This document shows, in pieces, positions 45,337 through 54,881 of a DNA stretch of 64,000 bases. Positions within the stretch are counted from its first letter, which is position 1. Every line of letters starts with the position of its first letter. Source of the stretch: an uncultured Rhizobium sp. (GTDB taxonomy: Bacteria; Pseudomonadota; Alphaproteobacteria; Rhizobiales; Rhizobiaceae); assembly GCA_945952045.1 (NCBI GenBank), contig CAMFHE010000011.1:1-64000 (forward strand), in the 5' to 3' direction. A program made the translations under genes and the position numbers. The notes under the pieces are model-generated. The model did not search any database. It had not been told where the DNA came from and saw only the letters and a list, made by a program, of their open reading frames with translations.

Positions 45337-45451
45337 ATTGCGGTTTCAGTCCTCAGCGCCGAAAACGTGCGGCCGAAATGAGCCTTGGCGACGCCGACCA
45401 TCAGCAGGAAAACGCTGCGGTACGGCGGGCCAGGCCCCGACATTCCGCTTT

Positions 45452-46861
45452 TCAGGGAATGGCGAAAATACTGATTTCGCTGGCAATGCCACGCAGCGTG
45501 ACATTGTGCGAGATCGGATTGAGGCCGCGATCCGACAGCAGGCTGGAGGCGCGCGGATCCTGCAACACCGAACTGGTGGCGAAAATCTCCCTGGACGTCG
45601 CCAGATGCTGGACGCGCGAAGCGATATTGACCGTCTGGCCGAAATAATCCTGCCGTTCGTTGAGGCTGACGGCGATGCACGGCCCTTCATGAATGCCGAT
45701 CTTCAGCAATAGATCCTCGCAGCCCCGGGCGTCGTTCAGCGCGCGCATCGCATCGCGGATGCGCATCGCCGCCGCGACCGCCCGGTCCGGCGTCGGGAAC
45801 GTCGCCATGACCGCATCGCCAATGGTCTTGACAACGGCGCCGGCCTCGGTCGCAACGATCTCGTTGAGAACCTTGAAATGCGTCTTGACCAGATCGAAGG
45901 CGGCGAGATCGCCGACCCGTTCATAAAGCTCGGTCGAACCGCGCAGATCGGTAAACAGGAAGGTGAGGCTGGTGATCTTCAGACGCTGATCGATGTCGAG
46001 CGTATCGGTTCGATAGAGATCGCGAAATGTCTGATTGGACAACAGGCGCTTGGCCGTCAGGAACGGACGGCGACTGCCGACGAGGTGATGCAGCGTGTCG
46101 TTGGCGACACAGACGCAGGGCAGCGTGCGGACGTCGATGTGGTTTTCCATCTGGATGCGCAGCGGTCCCGGCTGCATCGTCATGGTTTCGCTGTGACGGT
46201 GCGTGCGGTCGAAGACCAGGGTCAGATTGCGCCTTTCCTTCGTCGGCTCGCCGCGAACATCGATGAATTGCGCCGCATGCGTCACCGGCTCGAAAATGAT
46301 GACGAATTCCGGCGGCAGTTGCAGGGAGATCACCGCCTTTTCGCCTGGCGGCATTTCCAGCGCTTCGATCACGAAACCGTCGATCATCTCCTCATAACCG
46401 TCCTCCGGCAGATCGACGCCGGAGCCCCAATAGATCTGGCGGAAATATTCGGCCATCGGCAGATCGTGCGGATTATGCGCTCCGATATGGCGCACGCGCG
46501 GGCTGACGGTGAAGGTGACCTCGACCATCTCGTCGAGCGTCGGTTCATAGCCGGCGGCGCAGAGCGCGCAGGTATATTCGCTGCTCTGCACGCTCTTCAG
46601 CGAGGTGCCGGCATCGAGGACGCCACCACATCCGGGACACAGAACATTCCAGGACAGTTCGAAGATGCCAAGACGGGCAGCCTGCATGAAGCCGGCAATC
46701 ACATCCTCTTCGCCAAGCCCTTCCGCCGCGGCGAAGGCAAGCGCATTGACGCGACAAAGCTTGCGATCCGGCGCGTCGCGGACAAGTCGCTCGAACGCGT
46801 CGACGATCTCCGGCCTCACCGATTGGCGTAGCACCTCGAATAAAGTCCGAGCGTCACTCAT
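45452..46861 (-). CDS. Class III adenylate/guanylate cyclase with N-terminal zinc-ribbon domain
   Basis: A 469-residue protein with a class III nucleotide cyclase domain at the C-terminus. Metal aspartates are in FLFTDLRGST and VKTIGDAVMATF, and the DYFGQTVNIASRVQ helix is complete, so it should be active; the lysine in VVKTIGD fits ATP as substrate. The N-terminal 300 residues form a DUF5939-like domain with a CPGC...CALC zinc ribbon. Such proteins make cAMP in response to a signal yet to be identified. It is 57 bases downstream of the GyrI-like gene on the same strand. Confidence 0.9.
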   Translation of the reverse strand: MSDARTLFEVLRQSVRPEIVDAFERLVRDAPDRKLCRVNALAFAAAEGLGEEDVIAGFMQAARLGIFELSWNVLCPGCGGVLDAGTSLKSVQSSEYTCALCAAGYEPTLDEMVEVTFTVSPRVRHIGAHNPHDLPMAEYFRQIYWGSGVDLPEDGYEEMIDGFVIEALEMPPGEKAVISLQLPPEFVIIFEPVTHAAQFIDVRGEPTKERRNLTLVFDRTHRHSETMTMQPGPLRIQMENHIDVRTLPCVCVANDTLHHLVGSRRPFLTAKRLLSNQTFRDLYRTDTLDIDQRLKITSLTFLFTDLRGSTELYERVGDLAAFDLVKTHFKVLNEIVATEAGAVVKTIGDAVMATFPTPDRAVAAAMRIRDAMRALNDARGCEDLLLKIGIHEGPCIAVSLNERQDYFGQTVNIASRVQHLATSREIFATSSVLQDPRASSLLSDRGLNPISHNVTLRGIASEISIFAIP

Positions 46862-46918
46862 GGGAGCATTCTACACCCAATTCCGCCCGCCGTCAGAATT
46901 TTGACGAACCCAATAGGG

Positions 46919-47527
46919 TTAGCGAATCGGCTGGCGCAGGATGGTTTTCAGCCTGGCCGGTTGTACCTTTCGCGGATCGCTGAGATAGATCTCGTGATGG
47001 GCGCCGTTGAAGCTCGCACCAAGAGCCGGCATGACCTGATCGTGCAGGCGCGCCAGCACCGGCGCCTCGTCGTCATAGCTGCCGACATGCAGGATCTGCA
47101 GCGACCGACCCTCGTCATAGGCCTCGAAACGCAGGCTTTCCGGCAATGCGCCGGACTTGGCTGCCGCCTTGCGAACGGCAGCGTCATACCTGTCTCGTGA
47201 GATGAAATCCGGCACCATGATCATCACGGTCCAGCGCCACAGATGCTTTTCACGCCTGACGAAGCTTTCCGGATCGTCCGCCCACCACAGGGCCTCCAGC
47301 GGCGGCACGACATAGTCGCGCGCAAGCTGCGCCTTGGCTGCGAACTTCATCGCATAGCTGATGCCATACAGCCATTCGACAGCGCTGCGGTAGGCGGGCG
47401 CTTCGTTTGGATCGCCTGCGCCGTCGATCTTGACGAAGCGCATCGCGGGAACATCGACTTCGACGAAATCCTTCGCCCCCGGCGCATATAGTTCCCTGAG
47501 TTGCTTCTTGAAATCGATCTTTTCCAT
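46919..47527 (-). CDS. GyrI-like small-molecule-binding protein
   Basis: A 202-residue protein with a GyrI/SHOCT-type small-molecule-binding fold (VDVPAMRFVKIDGAGDPNEA starts the domain; YRSAVEWLYGISYAMKF follows). There is no DNA-binding part, so it is not a BmrR-type regulator. Stand-alone GyrI-like proteins bind drugs or hydrophobic compounds and some hydrolyse them. It is nine bases downstream of the diguanylate cyclase gene on the same strand, a tight link that suggests a shared operon. Confidence 0.88.
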   Translation of the reverse strand: MEKIDFKKQLRELYAPGAKDFVEVDVPAMRFVKIDGAGDPNEAPAYRSAVEWLYGISYAMKFAAKAQLARDYVVPPLEALWWADDPESFVRREKHLWRWTVMIMVPDFISRDRYDAAVRKAAAKSGALPESLRFEAYDEGRSLQILHVGSYDDEAPVLARLHDQVMPALGASFNGAHHEIYLSDPRKVQPARLKTILRQPIR

Positions 47528-47536
47528 GGATCTGCC

Positions 47537-48784
47537 TCAGCGGAAGGCGACTTCGAGGTTCTGGCGGTCGCTGGAGATGACCTTGCATTCCGTCTCGAGT
47601 CTCTCCGCCTTGATCGCAAGGATGAATTCCGGCGGAATGCCGAGCGAATTGCTGACCATGATGCCTGCGCCGTCTGCCCCGATCGACTTGACGGTGCAGT
47701 CGATGGTCGAGCGGCGATCGTTGAAAATGATCGATCCGGCCTTCAGCACCCGCCGCCGCACGCCCATGCCATCGGCAGGCTGCATGGAGGTCCAGGAAAC
47801 GCAGCGGTTCCTCCCGTCGCCCTTGGCGCGGTACATGGCGGCATCCGCCTGCGCCAGCAGCGTCTCTATGTCCCGCCCGATCATCGACAAGGCGGAACCG
47901 CCAAAGCTGGCGGTCACCGAAATCCGGCCGAAGTCACCGTCGACAAAGCGGGCGGCAATCGCGGCGCGCAGCTTTTCGGCGGTCCTCATCGCATCGTCCG
48001 CACCGATATGGGAGAGAACAACGGCAAATTCTTCGCCGCCAAGTCGGCCAAGAAGGTCGCTGGTGCGTAGGTTTGCCCGGCACGTCGCAGCCACCATTTT
48101 CAGCACTTCGTCGCCAGCGGCATGGCCATAGCTATCGTTGACGGCCTTGAAGTGATCGACATCGAACACGAGGCAGGAAAGGTCATGGCGATGGCGCAGC
48201 GCTGCTGCGATCAACTGTTCGGCTTCACGCTTGAATGCGCGGCGGGTCAAGGCTTCGGTGAGGCTATCGGTGGATGCCGCCTGCAGGAGCTCGATACGGT
48301 CCATGGCAGCGCCCGCAAGCTCCTGCAGGATGGAAAGATCGCGTCGGCCAAAGGAGCGCGGTCGCCGGTCGATGGCACAGACCGTCCCGATCGTATGTCC
48401 ATCCCTGGTTTTCAGCGGCACGCCGGCGTAGAAACGAATATGCTCCGGCCCGGTAACGGCGGCATGGCTGACGAAACGCGAGTCCTGGGTTGCATCCTGG
48501 ATCACCATCGGCTCTTCATTGTGAACGACATAGCGGCAGAACGTGTCCTCGCGCGGCACCTCGTCGCCGGAGAGACCGGCGCAGGCCTGATACCATTGCC
48601 GATGCGCGTCGATCAGGGAAACGAGGCCGATTTCGACGCCAAACACCTGCTGGATCAGCCGGACGATGCGATCGAAACCCTCGTCACGCGGGCTGTTGAG
48701 CAAATCGAGGCTCTCGAGCGCGGCCAGACGCTCCTTCTCGCGCTGAACAGTCTCCGCCGACTTGCCGAACATCCTTGCATTCAC
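47537..48784 (-). CDS. GAF-GGDEF-PilZ diguanylate cyclase
   Basis: A 415-residue cytoplasmic signalling protein. Residues about 30-165 are a GAF sensor domain, about 172-330 a GGDEF domain with intact active site LGRLGGEEFAVVL and an RxxD inhibitory site (RTSD) five residues before it, and the last 75 residues a PilZ-like domain (RRRVLKAG...DC.V..IGADG). It should make c-di-GMP and probably bind it at both the I-site and the PilZ domain, giving product feedback. It has no membrane segment. It lies 120 bases after tssE on the same strand and so next to the T6SS locus, where c-di-GMP control is plausible. Confidence 0.92.
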   Translation of the reverse strand: MNARMFGKSAETVQREKERLAALESLDLLNSPRDEGFDRIVRLIQQVFGVEIGLVSLIDAHRQWYQACAGLSGDEVPREDTFCRYVVHNEEPMVIQDATQDSRFVSHAAVTGPEHIRFYAGVPLKTRDGHTIGTVCAIDRRPRSFGRRDLSILQELAGAAMDRIELLQAASTDSLTEALTRRAFKREAEQLIAAALRHRHDLSCLVFDVDHFKAVNDSYGHAAGDEVLKMVAATCRANLRTSDLLGRLGGEEFAVVLSHIGADDAMRTAEKLRAAIAARFVDGDFGRISVTASFGGSALSMIGRDIETLLAQADAAMYRAKGDGRNRCVSWTSMQPADGMGVRRRVLKAGSIIFNDRRSTIDCTVKSIGADGAGIMVSNSLGIPPEFILAIKAERLETECKVISSDRQNLEVAFR

Positions 48785-48904
48785 GAAAAAACTCCTTCCC
48801 TCACGTCAACCCGTGCCTGTGAAAGGACCGGCTTACAAATCAGGTATGTCTTTTTGAACATGGCACGGTCCGGCAGGCAATGCTTGCGTGCAAGATGATG
48901 GCGA

Positions 48905-49384
48905 TCAACGCTCCTGGACGACGAAGCCGCCGGTGACCGGATCGACCGTCGTGTCGAAAACCACGACTTCACTGACCGAATCCGTTTCGAGAACCGCGTG
49001 GATTTGCAGCCGCAACGTCCGTTCCATCGAGCCTTCCTGCGGGACGAGTTCGACGGTCAACTCCTTGAAACGGGATTCGGAGCGGATGATGAGATTTTCG
49101 AGAGCCCCCCGGAATTGCTCCTTCTGTGCGAAAGTTCCAAGATGCTGTCCCTGCAGGGATGGCAAGCCATAGGTAACGATGGATTGACGAAGCTCGCTCA
49201 GCCAGGGGTCGAAAGGCTTGTGCAGCGGCCGGGTATTGAAAAGGATCTCCAGATCGCGCCGCACCGAATCGCGCAACTCGCGTAAGGCGCTGTCGGCGCT
49301 GCGGTCTGTCTCGATGTTGTCGCCCTGCAGCAGGCGATCGAACAGGGCAAGTTGCGGTGGCACGGTGGATTGGCGGCGGGCCAT
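48905..49384 (-). CDS. tssE: T6SS baseplate protein TssE
   Basis: A 159-residue gp25-like baseplate subunit. It has the family's SVRRDLEILFNTRP and SIVTYGLPSLQG segments. TssE helps close and trigger the baseplate around VgrG. Its first base overlaps the last of tssC (second copy), so it ends the tssBCCE part of the operon. TssF, TssG and TssK, its usual partners, are not in the window and may lie to the right. Confidence 0.93.
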   Translation of the reverse strand: MARRQSTVPPQLALFDRLLQGDNIETDRSADSALRELRDSVRRDLEILFNTRPLHKPFDPWLSELRQSIVTYGLPSLQGQHLGTFAQKEQFRGALENLIIRSESRFKELTVELVPQEGSMERTLRLQIHAVLETDSVSEVVVFDTTVDPVTGGFVVQER

Positions 49385-50913
49385 CAGCGGCTCCTCGTTC
49401 CGTGAACTTCAGTGCGCATGCGAAAGCCGGAAACCACCTGGTCGAACTGGAAATGCGGCGACATATGCACGGTGCAACTCATCATGCCAGGCCGCCCCGG
49501 CACATCGCGGACCTCGACCCGGGCGCCGCTCAGGGGATAACGCGCCTTGGTCTCCAGCCCGGCATCGGAATTGCCGATCGTATAGGTGCGCAGCCACTCG
49601 TCGAGATAACGTTCGAGATCGTAGGGCGTCGCATAAGCGCCAACGCGGTCGCGCGCCATGACCTTGACGTAATGGGCAAACCGGCTGACGCACATCACAT
49701 AGTGCAGCATCGAAGATATGCCGTCATTCGTTTGCTCGACGACGCCGCCTTCGCCGGTATGAAGGTGCAGCGACTGGGCGCCGAGCATCACCATTTCGCG
49801 GGTAAAACTGCATGGGCTCATCGAAATGAAGCCCAGGTCCTCCAGCACCTTCTGCTTCTTGTCGGTCAGTTCGACCTCGAGCGGCCGGCGATAGCCGATG
49901 CCCTCCCGCGTCGAGAAATCCGGCGCCGGCAGGTCGTTGACGATGCCGCCACGCGTGCCGCAGATGTCTGCAAACCAGCCCCATTTGCGGAAGGCGCGAA
50001 TGGCGACGACGCCATAGGCAAAGGAAGCATTGCCCCAAAGCCAGGATTCGACGCCGGAGCCGCCTTCGGCATAGCGAAAGCCATCAAGCCGGGCGTCGCT
50101 GTCACGATATCGGTCGCGCATCAGGACACGCGGCAGGGCAACGCCGAGGAAACGGCTGTCTTCGCGCTCGCGCAATTTGCGCCAGCGATGATATTCGCCA
50201 AGCTTGAAGCCGGAATCGAGCCGTTGCGCGTAGGACAGGTCGGCGAATGTGGTAAGCCCGAAAAGCTCCGGCGCAGCGCCGACGACGCTTGGCGAAAAGG
50301 AAGCTGCCGCGACCTGGGCGATGCCGGACAAGGTGCTGACGTCATCAGCGGACGAATTCGGGGCGGAGCGGTGGCGCACCGCATAGTCGAACACCAGCAG
50401 CCCATAGGGGATGCCGCCCGGCATACCATATTCTTCGTTATAGACCTTGGCGAACAGCGTGCTCTGGTCGAACTCGATGCTCCGCTCGAAGTCACGGGAC
50501 AGTTCGTGCCAGGTGGCGTTGAAAAGCCGCACACGCACCTTGTCCTCGTCACCGGCGGTCTGGACCAGAAGCTCGACGCCGCGCCAAGCCGCCTCGATCG
50601 CCTTGAAGGCCGGAGCATGCAGGATTTCGTCGATCTGGTCGCCGAGGAGGATATCGATGGCGGCGATATCACGGGCAAGTGTCGCGCGCACGGTGTCGAA
50701 ACCGCCGGCCTGCCCGGCTTTGATATCGGGCAGCCATTCGGCAAGGCAGGATTTCCAATCGTCTTCCGCCAGGAAACGATCGAGCGCGGCGGGGATTTCC
50801 TCCCCGCCGCGCTTCAGGACGCAATCGACAAGGCGGCGCCGAAGATCGACACCGGAAGCGGGCGCACCGTCTGGCGCATCCCCCGCTTCCGCAAGCATCT
50901 CGATCTCCGACAT
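49384..50913 (-). CDS. tssC: T6SS sheath protein TssC, second copy
   Basis: A 509-residue VipB/TssC family protein. The conserved core is seen in EFDQSTLFAKVYNEEYGMPG and RFAHYVKVMARDRVGAY, like the TssC next to it but with an N-terminal extension. Agrobacterium tumefaciens also has two TssC proteins in tandem (TssC40 and TssC41); this would be the shorter-named partner in order, but I cannot assign numbers. The ATG at 50913 (MSEIEMLAEAGD) lies nine bases after the first tssC stop. Two paralogues could form mixed sheaths or one may cap it. Confidence 0.92.
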   Translation of the reverse strand: MSEIEMLAEAGDAPDGAPASGVDLRRRLVDCVLKRGGEEIPAALDRFLAEDDWKSCLAEWLPDIKAGQAGGFDTVRATLARDIAAIDILLGDQIDEILHAPAFKAIEAAWRGVELLVQTAGDEDKVRVRLFNATWHELSRDFERSIEFDQSTLFAKVYNEEYGMPGGIPYGLLVFDYAVRHRSAPNSSADDVSTLSGIAQVAAASFSPSVVGAAPELFGLTTFADLSYAQRLDSGFKLGEYHRWRKLREREDSRFLGVALPRVLMRDRYRDSDARLDGFRYAEGGSGVESWLWGNASFAYGVVAIRAFRKWGWFADICGTRGGIVNDLPAPDFSTREGIGYRRPLEVELTDKKQKVLEDLGFISMSPCSFTREMVMLGAQSLHLHTGEGGVVEQTNDGISSMLHYVMCVSRFAHYVKVMARDRVGAYATPYDLERYLDEWLRTYTIGNSDAGLETKARYPLSGARVEVRDVPGRPGMMSCTVHMSPHFQFDQVVSGFRMRTEVHGTRSR

Positions 50914-50921
50914 CGCGGGCG

Positions 50922-52415
50922 TCAACCCATCTGCGGAATGCGCGCGACCAGACGCATCGAGGCCGTCAGTTCTTCCATCTGCAGCCACGGACGCAGGTAG
51001 GCAACCGCGTTGTAGGAACCCGGGGCGCCGGGAACTTCCTTGACGGTGACCTGGGCTTCGGCCAGCGGATACTGGGCCTTCATTTCCTGGCCGGCATTGG
51101 CGTTGCCATTCACGTAATTGCGGATCCAGCCGTTGAGCCAGGTTTCGCAATCGCTGGCCTCGAGGAAGGAGCCGATCTTGTCGCGGCCCATGACCTTGAG
51201 GTAGTGCGAGAAGCGCGACGTCGCCATGATGTAGGGCAGACGGGCGGAGATGGCCGCATTAGCGGTCGCTTCCGGCTTGTCGAACTTCTTCGGCTTCTGC
51301 GTGGTCTGCGCACCGAAGAAGACGGCGTAGTCCGTGTTCTTGTAGTGGCACAGCGGCAGGAAGCCGAGCTTCGACAGTTCGGCTTCGCGGCGATCGGTGA
51401 TACCGATTTCCGTCGGGCACTGCTGGTCGGCATCGCCGTCGTCGCTGGTGAAGGTGAAGCTTGGCAGGTCTTCGACCTTGCCGCCGCCTTCCGCACCGCG
51501 GATGGCAACGCACCAGCCATACTTGGCGAAAGCGAAGTTCAGGCGTTCGCCGAGCGCGTACGACGCGTTCATCCAGGAGAACTTGTCCTGCGACATCGAG
51601 CCGACGACGCCGCTGGCGTCAACCGGAGCTTCCTCGAACTTGAACTCCTCGATCTGGCGACCCTGCGAACCATAGGGCACGCGCGCCAGAACGCGCGGCA
51701 TGGTCAGCGTCACGAAGCGGCTGTCGTCGCTGTCGCGGAAGCTGCGCCACTTGATGTATTCGGAGCTTTCGAAGATCTTTTCGAGATCGCGCGGCTTCGA
51801 CAGTTCGGTGAAGCTTTCCAGGCCGAACATCTTCGGGCTGGCAGCCGAAATGAACGGCGCGAAGGAGGCAGCGGCAATGTTCGACATGCCCTGCAGGATC
51901 TCGAGATCCTCGGTGCCGTTGCCGAATTCGAAGTCGCCGATCAGCGCGCCATAGGGCTCGCCGCCGGGGGTGCCGAATTCGGTTTCGTAGATCTTCTTGA
52001 AGGTCTGGCTCTGATCGAACTCGACCGCCTTGGTCAGGTCCTTGTGCAGGTCCTTCTTGGATTCGTTGAGAACGCGGATCTTCAGCGTCGCGCTGGTTTC
52101 CGAGTTCTTCACCAGATAGTTCAGGCCGCGCCAGGAACCTTCCAGCTTCTGGAAGTCCGGGTGGTGCAGAATCTGGCTCAGCTGCTGCGACAGCTTCTGG
52201 TCGATGGCTTCGATCGCCTTGTTGAAGGTCTGCGTCAGGTTCTTCGAGAAGGTGACGGTGCCGGCAAGCGCTTCGTCGGTGAGCGTGCGCAGCAGGTCCT
52301 GCATCTCGTCCGGCTCGGCGGTCTTGGTGACCTGGATCGCCTGGTCCAGCAGGCTGAGCGAACCGGTGGATTCGCCCGTCGCGGCGTTGGTCTGTGACTG
52401 AAGTTCAGCGCTCAT
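50922..52415 (-). CDS. tssC: T6SS sheath protein TssC, first copy
   Basis: A 497-residue TssC (VipB) large sheath subunit with [38 protein letters not shown] and [16 protein letters not shown]. It forms the contractile sheath with TssB, encoded three bases upstream. It is closest to the standard TssC and probably the main sheath protein of the pair. Confidence 0.95.
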   Translation of the reverse strand: MSAELQSQTNAATGESTGSLSLLDQAIQVTKTAEPDEMQDLLRTLTDEALAGTVTFSKNLTQTFNKAIEAIDQKLSQQLSQILHHPDFQKLEGSWRGLNYLVKNSETSATLKIRVLNESKKDLHKDLTKAVEFDQSQTFKKIYETEFGTPGGEPYGALIGDFEFGNGTEDLEILQGMSNIAAASFAPFISAASPKMFGLESFTELSKPRDLEKIFESSEYIKWRSFRDSDDSRFVTLTMPRVLARVPYGSQGRQIEEFKFEEAPVDASGVVGSMSQDKFSWMNASYALGERLNFAFAKYGWCVAIRGAEGGGKVEDLPSFTFTSDDGDADQQCPTEIGITDRREAELSKLGFLPLCHYKNTDYAVFFGAQTTQKPKKFDKPEATANAAISARLPYIMATSRFSHYLKVMGRDKIGSFLEASDCETWLNGWIRNYVNGNANAGQEMKAQYPLAEAQVTVKEVPGAPGSYNAVAYLRPWLQMEELTASMRLVARIPQMG

Positions 52416-52418
52416 CGA

Positions 52419-52928
52419 TCAGCCTTTCTTTTCTTCGGAGCCGAGTTCGCCGGCGAGAGCCGTCAGCTTTTCGGTGTTCTGCAATACTTCTTCGAGCAGG
52501 CTTTCCAGTTCTTCCGAACGGTCGACCTTGGACATCAGGTCGCGCAGCTTGTTGCGCACGGCAAGCAGCTTGCGCAGCGGTTCGACCTGCTGGACGATCG
52601 AGCCCGGTTCGAAGTCGTTCATCGACTTGAACTTGAGCTGGACGGGAAGCTGGGATTCGTCGCCGGCCAGGGTATTTTCAACCTTGAATTCGGCGCCCGG
52701 CGTCATACGCTGCATGACGTCGTCGAAATTGTCGCGGTCGATCTGGATGAACTTGCGATCCTTGAGCGGCTTCAGCGGCTCATAGGGCTTGCCCGAGAAA
52801 TCGCCGATCACGCCGACGACGAAAGGCAGTTCCTTGCGGACCTGCGCGCCTTCGGTTTCCACGTCATAGGTGATGTGGACGCGCGGGGCGCGAACCCGCT
52901 TCAGCTTCTGTTGTACGCTTTCTGCCAT
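52419..52928 (-). CDS. tssB: T6SS sheath protein TssB
   Basis: A 169-residue TssB (VipA) small sheath subunit. The pattern [20 protein letters not shown] then [10 protein letters not shown] is typical, and the C-terminal helix ([16 protein letters not shown]) is where ClpV can act. It is co-translated with tssC. Confidence 0.95.
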   Translation of the reverse strand: MAESVQQKLKRVRAPRVHITYDVETEGAQVRKELPFVVGVIGDFSGKPYEPLKPLKDRKFIQIDRDNFDDVMQRMTPGAEFKVENTLAGDESQLPVQLKFKSMNDFEPGSIVQQVEPLRKLLAVRNKLRDLMSKVDRSEELESLLEEVLQNTEKLTALAGELGSEEKKG

Positions 52929-52990
52929 TGTAATCCCTCTGCTTTCAATTCTGTGGTTAGGTCACGAGACGCAAGACTTAAGGACAGTCG

Positions 52991-54118
52991 TCAGTATCCC
53001 GAGGCTTCAGCCTCCGGTGGCTTGATCCCGGCAGCCAGCAGGATGCGCTGGATGTGGGATGGATCTTCTGCGAGTTCGGCGAGCAGTTCCGGCAAGGTCA
53101 TGCGCGCGCGCCGGACCGCATCCTCCAAGGTGTAGGAGATCGGCGAATGCGGTTCGGTCTTGCGGAAATAAGCCGAGATGCGCGTGATTTCGGCCAAGGC
53201 CTCCTCGCGCGAGGCGTAGCCGTCGATACGCCGAACCTGCTGCACGGAGACCATCGTCGTCCCGTCGGCGGACACTTCCTCGGTGACGGTCTGTTCGGCG
53301 GCGGCATCGTCATAGCTTGCGGCTTCGAGTTTGGAAGCGGCGAAATGGCGAATGGCGCCGAGGATGGTCTCGAGCAATTCACGCAATGCCGAGGTCGGCG
53401 GCGCATCGTAGCCGGCAACGGCATCGAAGGCGTCCGACATCTCCTTCAGCGCCACAATCGTCTCTTCGACCAGCGCGACAGTTTCCAAAAAGCGCGATGT
53501 CGGCGTTTCGGCCACGCTCTGGTTGAACTGCTCCATGCTGATGGCGCCGTTGTCGATGCGCTCCTGCCGACGCTGCGGATCGCTCTGACGCTCGAGATCG
53601 GTCGCCTGCTCGAAATTCCACAGCGAGAAGCTGGCCAGCGAACCGTCCGTCAAAAGCACGAGGCGGGTCGGCTGGATGAGAGTGCCCGTCGCGCCAGAAC
53701 CGCTGAGGCCTGCCACCGCCGACACCTTGCCTTCGACGCCATCCTCGTCGAGTTCCGGGAAGCACGGCTCCCAGTAATTCTGGACGATGCCGGTGATGAC
53801 CTTCAATCCGTCGCGCAGACCCGCAAAGCCTTCAAGGCGCAGCAGAGCCTCGACCAGCCAGGCGGCGATTTCCAGATCCTTGGCGTGGCCGGACAGGATG
53901 GTGACGGCCGTTTCCGCGACGTCGCTCCACTCTTCCGGCGGCGCACCACCGATTTCCACCGACGCGCGTTCTGCGGCGCGCGCGGCGTTGCGCGCATCCT
54001 TGGTCTTGTAATACAGCGATGCGGACGACGTGTCCTGGCGCGGATCGGAGCCAGCCGGCGCGTCCTCGGAAATCGGGTTCAGAAGCCCGTCGATGTCGAT
54101 GACCTGCGGCACTGCCAT
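52991..54118 (-). CDS. tssA: T6SS baseplate/tail protein TssA
   Basis: A 375-residue TssA protein. The N-terminal ImpA domain is recognised by LLNPISEDAPAGSDPRQDTS and TILSGHAKDLEIAAWLVEAL. The C-terminal part contains REEALAEITRISAYFRKTEPH and SPISYTLEDAVRRARMTLPE, matching the short TssA class. It coordinates baseplate assembly and sheath growth. It precedes tssB by 62 bases. Confidence 0.92.
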   Translation of the reverse strand: MAVPQVIDIDGLLNPISEDAPAGSDPRQDTSSASLYYKTKDARNAARAAERASVEIGGAPPEEWSDVAETAVTILSGHAKDLEIAAWLVEALLRLEGFAGLRDGLKVITGIVQNYWEPCFPELDEDGVEGKVSAVAGLSGSGATGTLIQPTRLVLLTDGSLASFSLWNFEQATDLERQSDPQRRQERIDNGAISMEQFNQSVAETPTSRFLETVALVEETIVALKEMSDAFDAVAGYDAPPTSALRELLETILGAIRHFAASKLEAASYDDAAAEQTVTEEVSADGTTMVSVQQVRRIDGYASREEALAEITRISAYFRKTEPHSPISYTLEDAVRRARMTLPELLAELAEDPSHIQRILLAAGIKPPEAEASGY

Positions 54119-54256
54119 TGGCCAAAATCCTCACTCGCGAAAATGCTGTTTCCGGGAACGACCGCGCATCCGGCGCACGTCCCCGTCTCCTCGACACCCG
54201 TCGTGGTCATAGCGGCAAAACATTAATGAGCCTCTATGAGCCACGGCGAGAATGCC

Positions 54257-54868
54257 CTAATTCGTCAGCTTCAGCGGCCGGTCTTCCTTCAACCAGCCAT
54301 TGCCGCCATTGGCGATGATCATACCGCGCTCCATCGCCTGTTCGAAGCGCAGCGGCAATTCCAGCGGATCGCCCGTCGTGATCGACAGCAGCACCGAAGC
54401 GCCGACACCGATCGGGCAAAGCTTGGGATCGGGATCGACATCCGGCATGCCTTCCGGCGCCAGGCTTCCCCCCGACCAGAATACGGCGAGCGCCGCATAG
54501 GCGGCCGCGCCTTCGAATTTCGCCTGTTCGGCCAGTGCGAAACAGGCTCGTCTCGTCTCTTCCGACGAGGCATAGACAAAGCCCGCGCTGCGCTCGATGC
54601 AGGCGCGATCGAGCTCCGTCGGCTTCGGCAGCGTCGCATGCGCAACCGCGCAAGCCCACCAGATCGCCTCGCGCGCCGGCAGTGCGAATGCCAGGAAACG
54701 CACAGCGTCTCCCATGACTTGCGCATCGATCAGCAGCGCCAGAAACCCCTGCGGCGACAGCGCTGGCAGCAGAAAAGCCCGGCCCTCGGCGGACAATTCG
54801 ACACGCTCGCATATCTCCGCCGCCGTCGGAGCGACAATCTTGCGGAACGGTTCGGTCTGAATTTTCAC
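54257..54868 (-). CDS. Conserved protein of unknown function, T6SS-linked
   Basis: A 203-residue protein without signal peptide or membrane helix. It is rich in helices and has a notable run LSPQGFLALLIDAQVMGDAV and a REAIWWACAVAHATLP segment. I associate this pattern, from memory and with moderate confidence, with the family now called DUF6931, which occurs in T6SS loci. It begins 13 bases after the vgrG stop, so it is in the place where VgrG adaptors or effectors are usually encoded, but it has no resemblance to DUF4123, DUF1795 or DUF2169 adaptors that I can see. Role unknown; a chaperone or loading protein is the simplest guess. Confidence 0.75.
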   Translation of the reverse strand: MKIQTEPFRKIVAPTAAEICERVELSAEGRAFLLPALSPQGFLALLIDAQVMGDAVRFLAFALPAREAIWWACAVAHATLPKPTELDRACIERSAGFVYASSEETRRACFALAEQAKFEGAAAYAALAVFWSGGSLAPEGMPDVDPDPKLCPIGVGASVLLSITTGDPLELPLRFEQAMERGMIIANGGNGWLKEDRPLKLTN

Positions 54869-54881
54869 CGTGCCGTTCTCC

